A stretch of DNA of 64,000 bases from Moringa oleifera (GCA_021397835.1 JAJFZO010000191.1:8667226-8731225); one strand, 5' to 3'. Shown: positions 11,276 through 23,288, counted from the stretch's first letter. Notes: a model not told the origin generated them from the letters alone. A program made the numbers and translations.

Positions 11276-13060
11276 AATTTATAGGGTGAGTCATTTACAG
11301 CTCAGTGCTAGTGTAGTGTCAAGGGTTTATATCACGAAGCAAAAATAAGAAATAAGAAATACTTTAAGATTAACCACTAAGAATGAGTCAAAATTTCAAA
11401 AGAACATAAACAATATGAAGGCAAAATTTTTTAAATAATTAAATATCAGTAAATTTTTATTAATTTTAATTTTAAAAAAATTAATACATGTAGTGTTAAT
11501 AAAATATTGTAAGTAAGATGCATTTGTAATAATGTTTTCATTTTTTTTATAAAACTTCTTTCTAGATTTTTGATTCATTAGATAAATTTAAACAATTGAT
11601 ATATTATAGCAAAACTTGTTCTAAAAATTATTATCATTAAATGTAAATAATTTTTCTAAATTATACAAAAAAATGTATACCAAATTAAAATATATTTTAA
11701 AATTATAATAATAATAATCTTCATCATAAAAACTTATTATACAACAAATTTTAAATAATTATGTAAATAAACAATATATCTAAATTTTAATTGAAAATAA
11801 TAACTAATTAAAAGAATTTTTTCTAACATTATCTTGCCATTAATAAAAATATTAGAAATCAATAAAAATATTAGATTTTAAATGGTAAAAAATTAAAATA
11901 TTATTGGAGTTAAAATAAAAATTTAAACAATGTCATCCTAACCAAATTACATGAATATGGTAGTTGCGGAGCTCTACTATGTATCACAGACCAAACAATA
12001 GAAACATGAACCAGTTTTATGGCCCATTACCTACCTTTTACCTAAGTGACCTGAAAATTAAAATAGGACCCAATTTAAAAATGGGGCCTTAGACTATTGC
12101 TTAGGTGTCCTTACCTAAGAACCGACCTTGCTAAACGTTTCTTTTCTTTCTTCTATCCCATCTAGTGTCATTTGCAAATCATCATTGTTTTAACAATGTT
12201 TCGGTTTTAACAGTGAGAAGGGAAAGTATTCACGTGAAAGATGATTAATGTGATTATTATAATATTTAATCAATTGACTATTGAGCCTTTATTTGAACTG
12301 GATCATTGGATCATTAGGCCTTCAATTTGAGTGCCATTCAAAAAAAAATTATTTTTAATTTTAAGTTATTTTTTATATAATATATATAATTAAAAAATTA
12401 TTTAATAATTTTTATTTTTAAAATTATTGATGTAGCCTAAAAACTGTCTAGTGGCTTGATGTTGATGCATAAGGATGAAATCTCCTAATGAGTGTGAAAT
12501 ATAGATGTTTTGGTAAAGAATCTGCAAAATAGAGACACCATTAAAAGGGCATTGGGTGATCGAAAATAAGGTTTATACATGTGGATGTGCTATATACTTG
12601 TTCGAAGGGTATTCATGTCATTTCATCACAAATATGACTTGTCTTCACATTATTGGATGAAATGCTGAATTACCTGTAGGTTGTTTCCTCTATTTTTTTG
12701 TTTCTTCTGGCTGTTAGTCTTCGGCTATGATAACTTTATGTTGATTGTGTTGTTGTCGTTCTAACACTTATAGTGTGTCTTTCATCACTCATTCTAACAT
12801 TCACCTTTATCCTTTATTTTTATGGTTCAATATGACTTCTTAAAAGAACGTGCACAAACTGGTCGGGTGAATCATAGGCTTTTTAAAATCGGATCAAAGT
12901 TTTTCTTTATTATAAATCTCCCACTCTTAAAGCTGAAAGAGTTAACCCTCGTATTTTTCAGCCTTCGAAAGTATGCTGCGATGACTTTTCGATTGTCCAT
13001 GTATATCTATCATTGTATATTAAAAGCATAAATTTTAAAACAATCCGTCCTACAAACCCA
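11276..13060. other. Sequence between two opposed AT-rich units
   Basis: No gene is supported. The patch at about 12000-12130, including 'aaaatggggccttagacta', resembles non-coding ends of plant hAT-type elements, but only weakly. The rest is AT-rich sequence with no recognised coding content. Confidence 0.45.
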
Positions 13061-13106
13061 TGCGGCCTATGAGGCAGGCTTTAGTTGCCAAACATGTATA
13101 TAACAT

Positions 13107-14020
13107 AGAAGTCTGCAATGCAGATTCCAAGGGGTTGTAATTTTGTTAACTTATTTTGTTTTTTAATTTCTATTATTTTTTATTTTTATTCATCTAATTT
13201 TTTGAATTTTATTTTATTTTTTCACATACTTTTATTTATTTAGTTTGGATATTTTTATTTTTTATTATATGATTTATTTTATTTTTATTATATATTTTTA
13301 AAAAAGATCAATGCAAATCAAATTTTTTAAAATTTTTTTTATAAAATATATTATGATTTTTGCATTGATTTCAATTATTTTACATTATTTTTTTCATTTT
13401 TTATTTTTTAAGTTTTCTAATCTTTTGCGTTTATTTAATTATTTACTCTTTTTGTTGTTTTTTCAATTATATTATATTATATATTTTTTATTATTTTTCT
13501 TGATATATTTTTTTCTTATTTTTTTATTTTATTTTTTACTATTTTCTTTTTCAGTAAAACCTATTTTCTTACTTTGTAAAGAGTTTTGTATTTTTACTAT
13601 TGTTTTTTTGATATGTATTGTCATGATTTTTGTTGAATTTTTTTCTCTTTTTTTCTTATTTTCTTTTAATTCTTTGAGTTTTTTCATTTTTTCTTGCATA
13701 TATGTTTTCTTTTTAGAATTTTATTGTGTATTTTTAATTTTTTCTCTTATTTTCTTCTAGTAACTTTATTTTTCTTAGATTTTTTAATTTTACTTGATTT
13801 TTAATATTTTTGAGTATTTACTTTATTTTAGTTAAGAAAATTATTTTATGATTTTTTATTTTTTCTAAATTTTTGTTCTTTTCTTTTGTGTTTTGCATTT
13901 TTTGTTTTTTAATGTTGTTTTTTATTTTTTATTTTAATTTTTTTGTGCTTTTTGTATTTTTTAATTTATAAAGGAAGTTAAATAATATTTTTATAATTAT
14001 TAGGAAAATAATTTTATGTT
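13107..14020 (+). repeat. AT-rich unit, forward orientation, left arm
   Basis: Begins with the palindromic motif gtctgcaatgcagat followed by 'ggttgtaattttgttaac', then tracks the loop units through 'gatcaatgcaaatcaaa' and 'cttctagtaactttattt'. T-rich on the plus strand. The 149-codon frame inside it is low complexity (F, L, I, Y), and the mirror copy is cut to 64 codons, so it is not a gene. Confidence 0.75.
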
Positions 14021-14970
14021 TTTTTTTCCTTGTCACTTTCCCTTGCCTCCAAAGACATATATATCAAAATACATATATATACATATATAAACACATACAT
14101 ATTTTATACATTAAATTATAACATATACCATACATATCTCCTTTTTAATCTTAAAAGTCTCAAGATTCATATTCCACCAACTTCACATGTTAGCAAACCT
14201 TATCATTTCACATTTTCTTTTCAATTCTCTTAAAATGCAAGGATTGAAAAAATTTCAACATGTGGCGTGAAAGTATTGCCTTAAATTGGTGTGTTCAGTA
14301 AGGTAAACCACAGAGGATAGGAATTTGACTATATGAATTGCACACCTAAACAATATGCCTTCCTCCTTGAACTTCACTTACCATGCTCGTAAAGACAACC
14401 TTGAACTTCTCCCTCAATTAGAAAGCCCCTCTTATCCACTCCTATTGTAGTGATTGATACGGGGATGTTTTTGTCTTTTATTGGTAGTCACGAGTGGAGA
14501 GAGATTAGTCTGCATAAAAGGCCATGTCTCTCTCTTTCCCCTATAGTTAGTAAATGCGAGGCCGTTTATATAAAAGGAAGAAGGCATGGCTTAAAGGATA
14601 CTCGACCCGAACCGATGGGGAAAGGTCACTTGCATGCGAACACGTAAAAGCATTTTCTTACCAATGGCAAATGCTCAATGCTGGACCAATACCGTTTTGT
14701 TGATTTTCGAAATTTAATGCTTTTAACGGTAATATGACCGTTGTGTGTTCATACTGTAAATTACATAGCTTGGAAGAGAAAAAGAGATGTATTGGAGAGG
14801 GAGAAATTTAGAGAAAGAAAGTTTGAGAGGAAAAGTCATAGGTAGAAACTTTGGAGACATTTGATGATTATCACTCAAATTAATTTGTATTTGAGAATTG
14901 GCTGTGCGATTTGGCTACTTGACCATGAAGGCATCGATTAGTTAGGAGATTTTGTCTAATATATTCTTCC
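14021..14970. other. Promoter-like or LTR-like stretch without a recognised gene
   Basis: Less AT-rich than its surroundings. A TATA-like tttatataaaa occurs near 14565 with GA-rich sequence at 14770-14840. A 65-codon open frame at 14450-14647 resembles nothing I recognise. It may be part of a solo LTR or of a lost gene's promoter. Confidence 0.35.
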
Positions 14971-15385
14971 ACGCTATATGGAGAGGATTTGAATGTTGAT
15001 ATCTTAGAATTTGGTTTCTTGCTTAAGTAATTGAATTTGATTGTGTTTGATTAGAAACTTTTGATTACTGGTTATAAATGGAGCAGAGGAAGGTTTTAAG
15101 GATAACATGCTATGTAGAGAGGATTTGAATGTTGTTACCTTATAATTTGGTTGCTTAAGTAATTGTATTTGATTGTGCTTGATTTGAAACTTTTGGTTAC
15201 TGGTTACAGAATGAAGCAAGGGAAGGTTTTGTGGATAATGTGCTATATAGAGAGAATTTGAATGTTGTTATCTCAAAATTTGGTTTCTGAATTTGATTGC
15301 TTTAAGTAATTGAATTTGATTGTGCTTGATTAGAAACTTCTAATTACGGTTATATAATGGAGCAGGGGAAGGTTTTAAGGATAAT
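14971..15385 (+). repeat. Three tandem copies of a 130-140 bp repeat
   Basis: Units start near 14971, 15109 and 15241. Each contains 'tttgaatgttg', 'aagtaattg', a variant of 'gattagaaacttttgattac' and a variant of 'gaaggttttaaggataa'. They differ by several per cent and by small gaps. The mirror copy is at 48314-48728. Confidence 0.85.
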
Positions 15386-15572
15386 GGTGGCCACCAAAAA
15401 AGAGTTGATATTAAGAGTACAGAGGAAAGTGAACAGGTTTGCTAGAACCGAATTAGAATTATATCTAGTTAAAGAAAATCAAGCTCAATCAACACATGAT
15501 TTTTGGGTGAAAAGTTACCATTTTAGAAATCTTGCACCATTTATCAAGGTAATTTCACAGTGGCACAGGTAA
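15386..15572 (+). pseudogene. Possible hAT-like transposase C-terminal fragment
   Basis: Follows the tandem repeat directly. The frame contains RTELELYLVKENQAQ and then HDFWVKSYHFRNLAPFI. An ELxxYL stretch followed by an aromatic-rich stretch is reminiscent of the C-terminal dimerisation region of plant hAT transposases. The similarity is weak and the frame is short, with no catalytic part, so this is a tentative call. The mirror copy is on the minus strand at 48127-48313. Confidence 0.3.
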
Positions 15573-17362
15573 CAGAAATCATCCTTAGCATTACAACTCA
15601 CTTTTGATACATTGAGGACATTGTTGTATCCATCTTGAGTGGAATAAACCATTGTTTGGTCTGAATAATTCAACAAACATCCATAAAGATTATTCAAAGT
15701 ATTGAGAATTTTAAATTGTTACGCCAAATATGCTTTAGGTATTCAACCTGAATTTTAAGTTAACAAAATCATTGTTATATCAATTTCTATAATATCAGAG
15801 TTCTATCATTCAAAGCAAGTAGTCCTACACATGCATAGGTACAGGGTACTCTATAATTGTTTACATTTGATTCATTATTTTCTTGGGAAAAAACAAAATG
15901 CATTTGTGAATACTTCTTCTATCAATCATTGACAATACATCAATGTTCTTAGATCAATTATAGAAGGTTGTTGTGACATTTAAATGACTTATCTTTCAAT
16001 CTAATTATGTAATTTAATTCAAAGAAATTATCTAGCTAAAGGGCAAAATGACTAGTAAATGCAAAAAATCATAAGAGTATTGATAGTTTAGTGTTGTTAA
16101 GTCTTTATTATTGAAAAAATATTGTCAAGCTTTTCTTTTACTTTTTTTATTTGTTTGGTAATCCATGATGTTTCCTTTTGTATTAAAATAAGTCTTGATT
16201 CTTATCTTACCTTTTGATTTTTTTTTTGTTAAATGATTTGATTTTTTCTTCTAAGATGTAGGATGTAGATATTGATCAACGAAGGATCTTAACATGATGG
16301 TAATTATTTTATGAATATTTTGATTATTGATGAGCTTCTCATCATTTGATTTTCTATTACTTCATCTTGATGTTTTCAAAATTTAGCACAGGAGAGCAGA
16401 AGTGGTTTTTTAGGCAGAAATCATTAGTTTGTTTGGATTTTTCTTTTTTTTTGTTTGTGGATTATCAAAGTGGTTCACTTGCATAATTTGTAATATATTT
16501 CTTTTCAATGCTAGTACAATGATTTATTGTAACATTAACAGTCTTTCACTACATGTGTTAGTTAGAATGCACAAATTTTGTTTCTTGTAGTAATTATAGG
16601 AATTACTTCTGTAGTCCATAGTAAGCAATTTTTGGGGGAATCTTTTTGTTGGATGGCTTTTATATGGTAGAAAAAAAAATCTCTTTATCATTTAGAGCTC
16701 TAGTAGTTAGTGATATTCTCACTGTTGTATTACGTGTTTTCTTAACATAATATGTTACAAAGTTCTATTACAGTGGATCCAAGGTAACTTTTCCTGTTGT
16801 TCTCTTAAAAAACTTCAAGAGGGTTTCACTTATGTCCTATTTATTGATGCTTTTAAGCTTGCTAATTAGTTATGCCTAAGAAAACTCTTCAACTGTTACA
16901 TTCTTTTAAGCAGCATGCTCTTTATTGGGAGGAATATCTCTGTCAACTTGTCCATAGAGATGATTTTTTTAAAATCTCTATTTTGGATCCTTTATGGAGA
17001 TTTTTTTCCTTAAATATATTTGTAAAATCTGTCTTGACTTTTCTATACAGATGCATTTCGTAAAATTCCACCAGATATATTTGTTGGCTATTTCAAGCGA
17101 TACATTTTCTGAACTTGTGTTTCTTATTCTTGATATTCATTTTTGACTTTCTGTTGATCTCCTTGATTGCCTCATCATTTCCTTATTCTTTCACTCTGTT
17201 ACTTTCTTTTATGTGTTATTGTAGATTGCAGAACATTGTCATATCATATTTGTCGTTCTTTTTAAGACACTCTTACTATCTCATTTAAAAAATCGATTAT
17301 CATCTTGTTGGTGCTATTGTAGTCAAAAGAAAATTATTTGTGCACACCAATGATAACGTTTA
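15573..17362. other. Non-coding AT-rich stretch
   Basis: No supported gene. Short open frames on both strands have no recognisable content. Confidence 0.5.
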
Positions 17363-18264
17363 TCACTTCCACCACTCTGAACTATGTTTAGCGACTTCTT
17401 TTCTACTTTTCAGTGGTTTGTTTGCCCTATCTCTCTCGCTTTCTACTTTGTCCTTTGCCCACAATCCCTTGTTGCTCAAGACCGACAGTCCTTTCTTAGA
17501 AATATGCCAAGTCTCTTAGGGCCAAAGTAGAGCAATATTCTACTCACTTTCAACTGCAACAGCAACAGCAACATCTCCAGTAATTGCCTCTCCTTAAAGA
17601 GCATACAACCCATTTTGCTTCACTCCCTTAAGCATAACTAGTGATCCTTTTATCACTTTAGGAATACCATGTTCAACCTTAGGCACATAGACTTTTTCAA
17701 ATTTCTCTTAAACTGAGAAATGTACCTCACTTTTGTGTAAGTGTCTTTGTTGAATCATCATCAAGCTTGAAAGATATGAAGCCAATCCTTTTGATATCAC
17801 AAGAATGATCATCCCCCGTGATCATCCTTTCATTGTTTATTTCTTTAAAGTCCCTTAGCCATTTACTCTAAGGATACATATTGAAGCTACAAGCAGAATC
17901 CATTCAGTTACTGCTAATACATCTCCCTCTTCAAGATACTTTGTTGCAACTGCAACATCTCCTTCATTCTTCTGTTGCCCCTATTGTTTTTTCTTTAATT
18001 TTGAGCAAAACCTTCTAATATAACCAAATTTTCCATTGTAATAGCACTTGCTTCTAGCTCCCTTTGATTTAGACCTTGCTGAACTTTGTGTTTAGTTGAA
18101 TCCTTCCCTTGAGAATTCTGTCTGTTTTCAAGTCTTTCTCTAACTATGAAGGCTTCGTTGTTACTTTCAAGGCTTCCACCCTCCTTGTTATACATTAATT
18201 CATGCTCCTTTGATCTTATGGCTAACTCCAGCTCCTCCATTGACAAGGTATTGTTGCTGAGATG
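17363..18264 (-). mobile_element. Decayed Ty1/copia gag-protease-pre-integrase relic, left arm
   Basis: Read on the minus strand, the pieces come in copia order but in different frames. First is the gag C-terminus (NTLSMEELELAIRSKEHEL). Then comes a zinc knuckle at 18005-18046 reading CYYNGKFGYIRRFC, where the second Cys and the His of a CX2CX4HX4C knuckle are replaced by Asn and Tyr. A pre-protease stretch follows (GDVAVATKYLEEGDV), then KGVKQNGLYAL, and last a pre-integrase-like HISKKGLSVLSNKGLW. Stops and frame changes separate the blocks. Reverse transcriptase and LTRs are not visible. It lies just downstream of the GOST relic on the same strand. Confidence 0.85.
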
Positions 18265-18919
18265 AGCCTCCTTCATGGATTACAAAGGAGTCAAACTTCT
18301 TATTCCATTACCTGGGTGATTGTTTCAAGCCATACAAGGATTCCTTCAGCAAGCAGACTTAATCTTCTTTCCCCTTCTCTTCAAAGCATTCTTGTTGCCC
18401 TGTACAAATGGTTTCCTCTAATTCTCCATGCAGAAAAGCTGTCTTTTACATCTAATTATTCAAATGCCCAGTTCTTCATTGTGACTTTGGCTATAGGGCT
18501 TAAATTGACTAGGTAGAAGTTATTAACAACAAAGAATTGTTTCACAAAACATGATGTAACTTCTTGAGAGCAGCAAATCAGAGAATTTAAGTATCGCCGA
18601 ACCATCTTCCCAACTGAGGGATCTATTATGAAGCATGGTCAGGTCAAGTCATTGTGGTTGTATACAACAATCACACAGATAAACATAGAAAAACTCATCA
18701 TGCATTTCAAACTCTGCTGTCTTTGTTGCCTACATTAGTAATGGTCAGACTACTACACTTCAGCTGTAAAATTCTATTGATGGCATCCTTTTCAGACTAG
18801 CTTTAACTCATATCATTTATACATATGATTCAAATTTTGAAACTCGCATTTACAGACAAACTGCTGGATGTGCAACCAATGCATCAAAAGGGACTCACCA
18901 TCGGGGTGGGTAGGATTTC
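18265..18919. other. Between the copia relic and the GOST relic
   Basis: Probably the old 3' flank of the GOST gene near 18400-18919, plus unrecognised copia-proximal sequence. No gene is supported. Confidence 0.45.
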
Positions 18920-19716
18920 ATCTATTCTCGCTTATCCTCTTCGACATCTTCTGCAAGTCCATACTCATGATCCTTTCTTTCCAGCTTATTAACCATATCC
19001 ACACTGCTGGTCGAGGAGATATACCTTCTTCATCAAAGTCCTCTCCCATCTCTTCAGAATATGCAAGTCTGCAAGTCCAAACCACATATGTACAAAGCCT
19101 TTCAATGGAATTTCACATACACTAACACATACTATAACTTGCATCAATGCATTCATCACGAGTTCCATCATTGGTAATATACATATGACAAACCCACTAG
19201 TATTGGGGGAAAGGGGGCATACCAGCAGAAAAGTATATGGCAAAAACAAACCAGGCTAACACCAAAAGTAGTAGTAGCAGCAAGTGGCGGACACCAAACT
19301 AAAAATTAAGATGCCATGTCAAAGAAAGTAACTTTTTGGGTTACGAGAAGGAGCCCAGAGCAAACAAATCACTAGCAACAGAGAGCATGCAAGCATATTC
19401 CAGAGAGCTGGAATGATCCAAGCAATTTTCCACAGCTCGCTTAGTGGGTCAGTCGCCTTAAAGTATAGCTGAACAAATTAAACAAAGGAAAGCTTTGGTC
19501 ATTGGCACAATTTGAATTAATGCATAAATGGAAAGTACTCTATCAACTTCCTCAAGATCCATCATTGAAAAGCTTCTTTGGAACAATAAATTATCCTGTT
19601 AGAACCAGCAAATTTCTTACCTCAAAACCAATCCAAGCAATAGAAAGCAGTACAGATGCTCCAAGGGCATTGGTAAACTTTCTGTAAAGCTCCAGCATAG
19701 CCATATTTCTCTTAAT
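18920..19716 (-). pseudogene. 3' fragment of a GOST/lung seven-transmembrane receptor gene, left arm
   Basis: Three exon-like blocks on the minus strand match the C-terminal part of plant GOST (TMEM87/GPR107-type) membrane proteins. Block 1 (19621-19716) contains MLELYRKFTNALGAS and a hydrophobic helix, ending at a donor. Block 2 (about 19330-19468) contains TDPLSELWKIAWIIPALW, a second membrane helix and WAPSRNP. Block 3 (18922-19068) contains AYSEEMGEDFDEEGIS, the acidic tail. After that the frame changes: the family-like basic/acidic end continues only in another frame. The extracellular domain and earlier helices are absent. This copy has one base fewer than the right copy just before block 3. 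Confidence 0.75.
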
Positions 19717-20188
19717 CTGCAGCCATATTGATATATTTAAATTGAAACAAGCATCAAACGGATCATTCCATCATTGATATAATTAAACCACTTTAGTCCA
19801 TTTGAAGCCATATTTTCGGAGGACACTAGTGGTCATGTCTCCTTGGCATGGCTTTCATGCTTTGTCTGTTACGAGGGAACTAAAAGAGCTGAAAAAGAAG
19901 AAAGAATATAAGAAAAAGAATGCAAAAAAATGAATCAAATGCTTGTTTGACCAAAAGAAAGAAAAAGAAATTTTATGAGAGAGTTTTTAAGTATTCTCAT
20001 TGCATGCCTTCTAAGTAATTCCTTTCTAGAAAGGGATGCATGTACGCCTGCACCTTCTTCTTCTCTCCCACATCCCCCTATTAAACAAAATGTTTACAGC
20101 CTCACATTGCCTAATGTAACCTTTACTCCAACAGAAGCTACTGCATTCTGTTATCTTGCAGCCATCTTATGGCTTCTATTGGGTAGTG
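19717..20188. other. Between the GOST relic and the direct repeat
   Basis: No earlier GOST exon is recognisable here. AT-rich with a pyrimidine/purine-rich patch at 19880-19970. Confidence 0.45.
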
Positions 20189-20706
20189 TTCGCTTATATT
20201 CCAAATATTTCAGTAAATTTTGTGAGTTACCATTATAAAAAATATTAAATAGATGCTCATGAAAATCAAATAAATTTGAATATCCATTCCAAAAACGAAT
20301 ATGGCAGTATCAACTGACCAAGTTAAACTCCATGAACAGAACCAGAAACAAATGCAATTAATCCCCAGAGATATTAATTAATAAAAAATAGCTTTATATG
20401 AGATCTAACCTCAAGTAAGTATAACGTCAAAGAGAAAAGTTAACATTGTAAAGCTGTTTAATACAGTATTAACTCAACTGACTGTAAAGTCCCCAGAAAG
20501 AGGATTGACACTGAAAAGAGAGGCAAACAGAGAGCAAGTACACTGTCAAGCAGGAAAGTTGAATACACTATTTATATACAATCTGATCCAATGATACACT
20601 TATATGTGAGCTTAACTGGCTTAACTAACTCTAATACAGAAATCAGTGAAACAAACTGAATCTTGTTAAAAATGATTTTATGAAATTTGTAATCACTACT
20701 GCAACA
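20189..20706 (-). repeat. Direct repeat copy B next to the BAHD relic, left arm
   Basis: About 518 bp, related to copy A at 22609-23144 in the same orientation. On the minus strand it begins tgttgcagtagtgattac, contains a TATA-like tatataaatag and ends near cactaccca. The TG...CA ends and promoter-like box recall an LTR. I see no matching target-site duplication. Confidence 0.7.
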
Positions 20707-20926
20707 GACTGGATAAGGACGATCAAAAATGAAATTCCCTTTCTTCCTATTGATCTCCACCCAAGCTCCCATGTCTCTTCACTTTATGTCCATCATTTAC
20801 TTCTCTTTTTTCTGCACAAATTGTCATCATTTAACACATTACGGATCTGTTAGAGCTTTTTGCATTACCCAGCAGTGCATGTGTCCTCCTCTTTGTCCAA
20901 CCATCAGCAGCAAAGAGAAGCTTTAT
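20707..20926 (-). pseudogene. Degraded BAHD sequence after the premature stop, left arm
   Basis: After the stop the same frame goes on as IKLLFAADG and then loses similarity. A further weak match, VMQKALTDP, ends in a stop. The conserved DFGWG region of BAHD enzymes is not found before the direct repeat begins, so the C-terminal third is missing. Confidence 0.6.
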
Positions 20927-22289
20927 CTATTGATCAGGCTGCATTCTTAGTGCCTGGCATCGACTCCAGAGAAAGCCTAAGAGGGCTTGCAATGTACTGC
21001 ATTTAGCTAGAACTCCGTCTTCCAGGACTCTTCTCTTGAGTAGTTCAAGCTTCTCTGGGTCAAAACAGAAGGACCTATAAAGCATTACTTCTCGTAAAGC
21101 TTGCTGGTATTTGTTGTCTTCAATCTCAGCAAATTCAGGCTGCAGAAACTCTATCTTAGGTGAGTTTCTGGCTTTGAGTGGGCTTCCATCTAGGAAGGGA
21201 GGGATATTGAGAGGCAGGCCTCGGGCTCTCTCAGCCCAGCAATTCAGAAACTCCATAGCAGGTATTCCGTCAAATAAATTGCGGTTCATACACAGCCCAA
21301 GAACAAATCCTCCACACTTGAATTCAGTCAACTTGAAAGAAGATATATATATACACACACACACACACATGAGAAGCAGAAGTCATCCTCAAAGACAATT
21401 TTGAGCAATAGAACTTGCAGTTCCTTTCATTTTCCCTTTTTAATTTTTTTGTTAATCTACATAAACTGTGATGAAAACAGAAACTTCTTTCAAACTGGGG
21501 AAGCTTGCTATGGGAAATTTCAATCAGAAAGTTAAAATTCAGTGTAAGCTACAGCTGACAAATCCTTTTGGACTTTTCAGTTGAAGACATGTATGAGAAA
21601 TCAAATGCCTTGCAAAGCTAACTGTTAATCTTTCTTCCAAAGCTGCAATTTTTCACTTTGTTCAAATACTTTGATTCATCATGTGAGACCAAATAAATGA
21701 TTATAGCAGATTAACAAGTGATATGAATCACTAATCAACTGGAAATTACTTACTTCAAGACTTAACACGCCAAACAACTGCCCAAGGAGCAAAGTGAATT
21801 GCAATATAAAAGAGAAGAAGTGAAAAATAGTTAGGAGAAGCATTAAACCTGAGCCCCCAGAGGAGGTATCTGAATTAGGTTCTGTGCACCAGGGATGTCA
21901 TAAATCATCTTTCCAAGAGTAACAGGATCAGGCTTTGTCATGTCCCCTATCTTTTCTATTGCACAATTAGCTTCAGCCTCAACAAAAACAGCTCCCTCCC
22001 CAATGCAGTCCACTATCAGCTTTCCTTCTGAACTAATTGTTGGCCTTCCAGCAGTTGGGTAGTAATGAACAAGAACCTTGGCCAGGGCAGTCTTGATGGC
22101 ATTAGCAGCATCCTCGATTCCTCTTGACTCCGACTTGAAGTAGTAGAAAGTACGAACTGTGACTGCAAAGCTCTGGTCAAGGTTAGACAGGAAGTACAGG
22201 CTCTTCTCTGTCTCCTGAGCCGGAGGAACCAGAGTTGGTTCTCCCCGCTCTACAGTGAACTCAAAGGTTTCACCACCAATGTCCACCAT
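20927..22289 (-). pseudogene. HHT1-like: BAHD acyltransferase pseudogene, omega-hydroxyacid feruloyl-transferase type, left arm
   Basis: Two exons on the minus strand, 22289-21849 and 21331-20930, with a gt...ag intron. ATG at 22289 gives MVDIGGETFEFTVERG. The sequence strongly resembles plant omega-hydroxypalmitate O-feruloyl transferases, which esterify ferulate to suberin fatty acids in the cytosol. Exon 1 supplies 147 residues (SNLDQ, VLVHYYPTAGR, EGKLIVDC). Exon 2 starts [16 protein letters not shown]. The catalytic HXXXD motif reads RNLFD, so the essential His is Arg (about residue 164). A TAG at 20929-20927 ends the frame after about 281 residues, against roughly 430-450 in the family, and DFGWG is absent. 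It cannot be catalytic as read. The same lesions are in the right arm. Confidence 0.92.
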
Positions 22290-22608
22290 GAGAAGACAAC
22301 AACCTTCAGAAACCAAAAAGCCTGATCACAACTCAAAGAAAATAACATCTCAAGAAAATAAGCAGCATAGAGAAGAGAATTGAATTTGCATTGAACATGT
22401 AAACTATAAGTGAGAAACAGAGTCCACCCAAACATTCCTGTGAAAACTAGAAAGTTAAACTATGGAGAAAAAGTAGCAGTAGAAGCTGAAGAATCATCCC
22501 TTGAAACTGATCCACTTTGCTCTCATCTGTCACTTGTTTTGGATCTGCAGCTGTCTGTAGTCAATGGACATCTTTCTCACTACAGCAGCATCAAGTTTCG
22601 GTTTCTAT
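22290..22608. other. 5' flank of the BAHD relic
   Basis: Upstream sequence between the ATG and direct repeat copy A. A 5' leader or promoter remnant is likely, but no clear box is seen next to the start. Confidence 0.4.
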
Positions 22609-23144
22609 GATGGTAATATTCACTTATAGTCCAAATATTTCAGTAAATTTGTGGGATTACCATTATAATGGATGTTAACTAGATGCTTCTAGCTCATGAA
22701 AATCAAATAAATTTGAACATCCATTCCAAGAACAAATATAACAGTATCAACCAAACTGACCAAGTCAAACTCCATCAACACAAGAAGAAACAAAATGCAA
22801 TTAATCCCCAGGGATATTAACTAATAAAAAATAGCTTTATATGAGACCTAATCTCAAGTAAGTATAGCCTCAACTGGAAAAGTTAACACTGTAAAGCTGT
22901 TTAATACAGTGTTAACTAACTGTAAAGTCCCCAGTGAGGGGATAGATACTGAAAACAAAGGCAAACAGACAGCAAGTAAACTGCAAAGCTGCAAAGTTGA
23001 ATACACTATTTATATACAATCTGATCCAATGATACACTGACATGTGAGCTTAACTAACTTAACTAACTCTAATACAGCAATCAACGAAACAAACTGATTT
23101 CTGTTAAAAATAATTTTATGAAATTTGTAATCACTACTGCAACA
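22609..23144 (-). repeat. Direct repeat copy A upstream of the BAHD relic, left arm
   Basis: About 536 bp, the partner of 20189-20706. It shares tgttgcagtagtgattac, a TATA-like tatataaatag, 'ggggactttacag' and 'tttactgaaatatttgga'. Together the two copies bracket the BAHD pseudogene. Confidence 0.7.
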
Positions 23145-23288
23145 TTGAAGATCTGTGACAAAATTTCAGATTAGAGCAGTCCAAAATGCAACTAGCTATA
23201 AAAATAGTAAAATTACTTAATAATGTATGCTTTCACTTTGAAATATGAGGAAAAGAAACAGTAAAATTCGAATCAAAAGCAAAATGGA

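Noticed and set aside
13311..13760. 149-codon open frame in T-rich DNA
   Set aside because: The translation is nearly all F, L, I and Y, and the mirror copy is truncated. It is a by-product of base composition, as are similar frames at 27718-28179, 32837-33115 and 35465-35776.
14450..14647. 65-codon frame starting MIDTG as a gene
   Set aside because: It matches no known family I can name, overlaps promoter-like sequence, and the two arms differ by amino-acid changes without sign of constraint.
21111..21404. 97-codon plus-strand frame over the BAHD exon
   Set aside because: It is the antisense shadow of BAHD exon 2. The BAHD reading is supported by family motifs.
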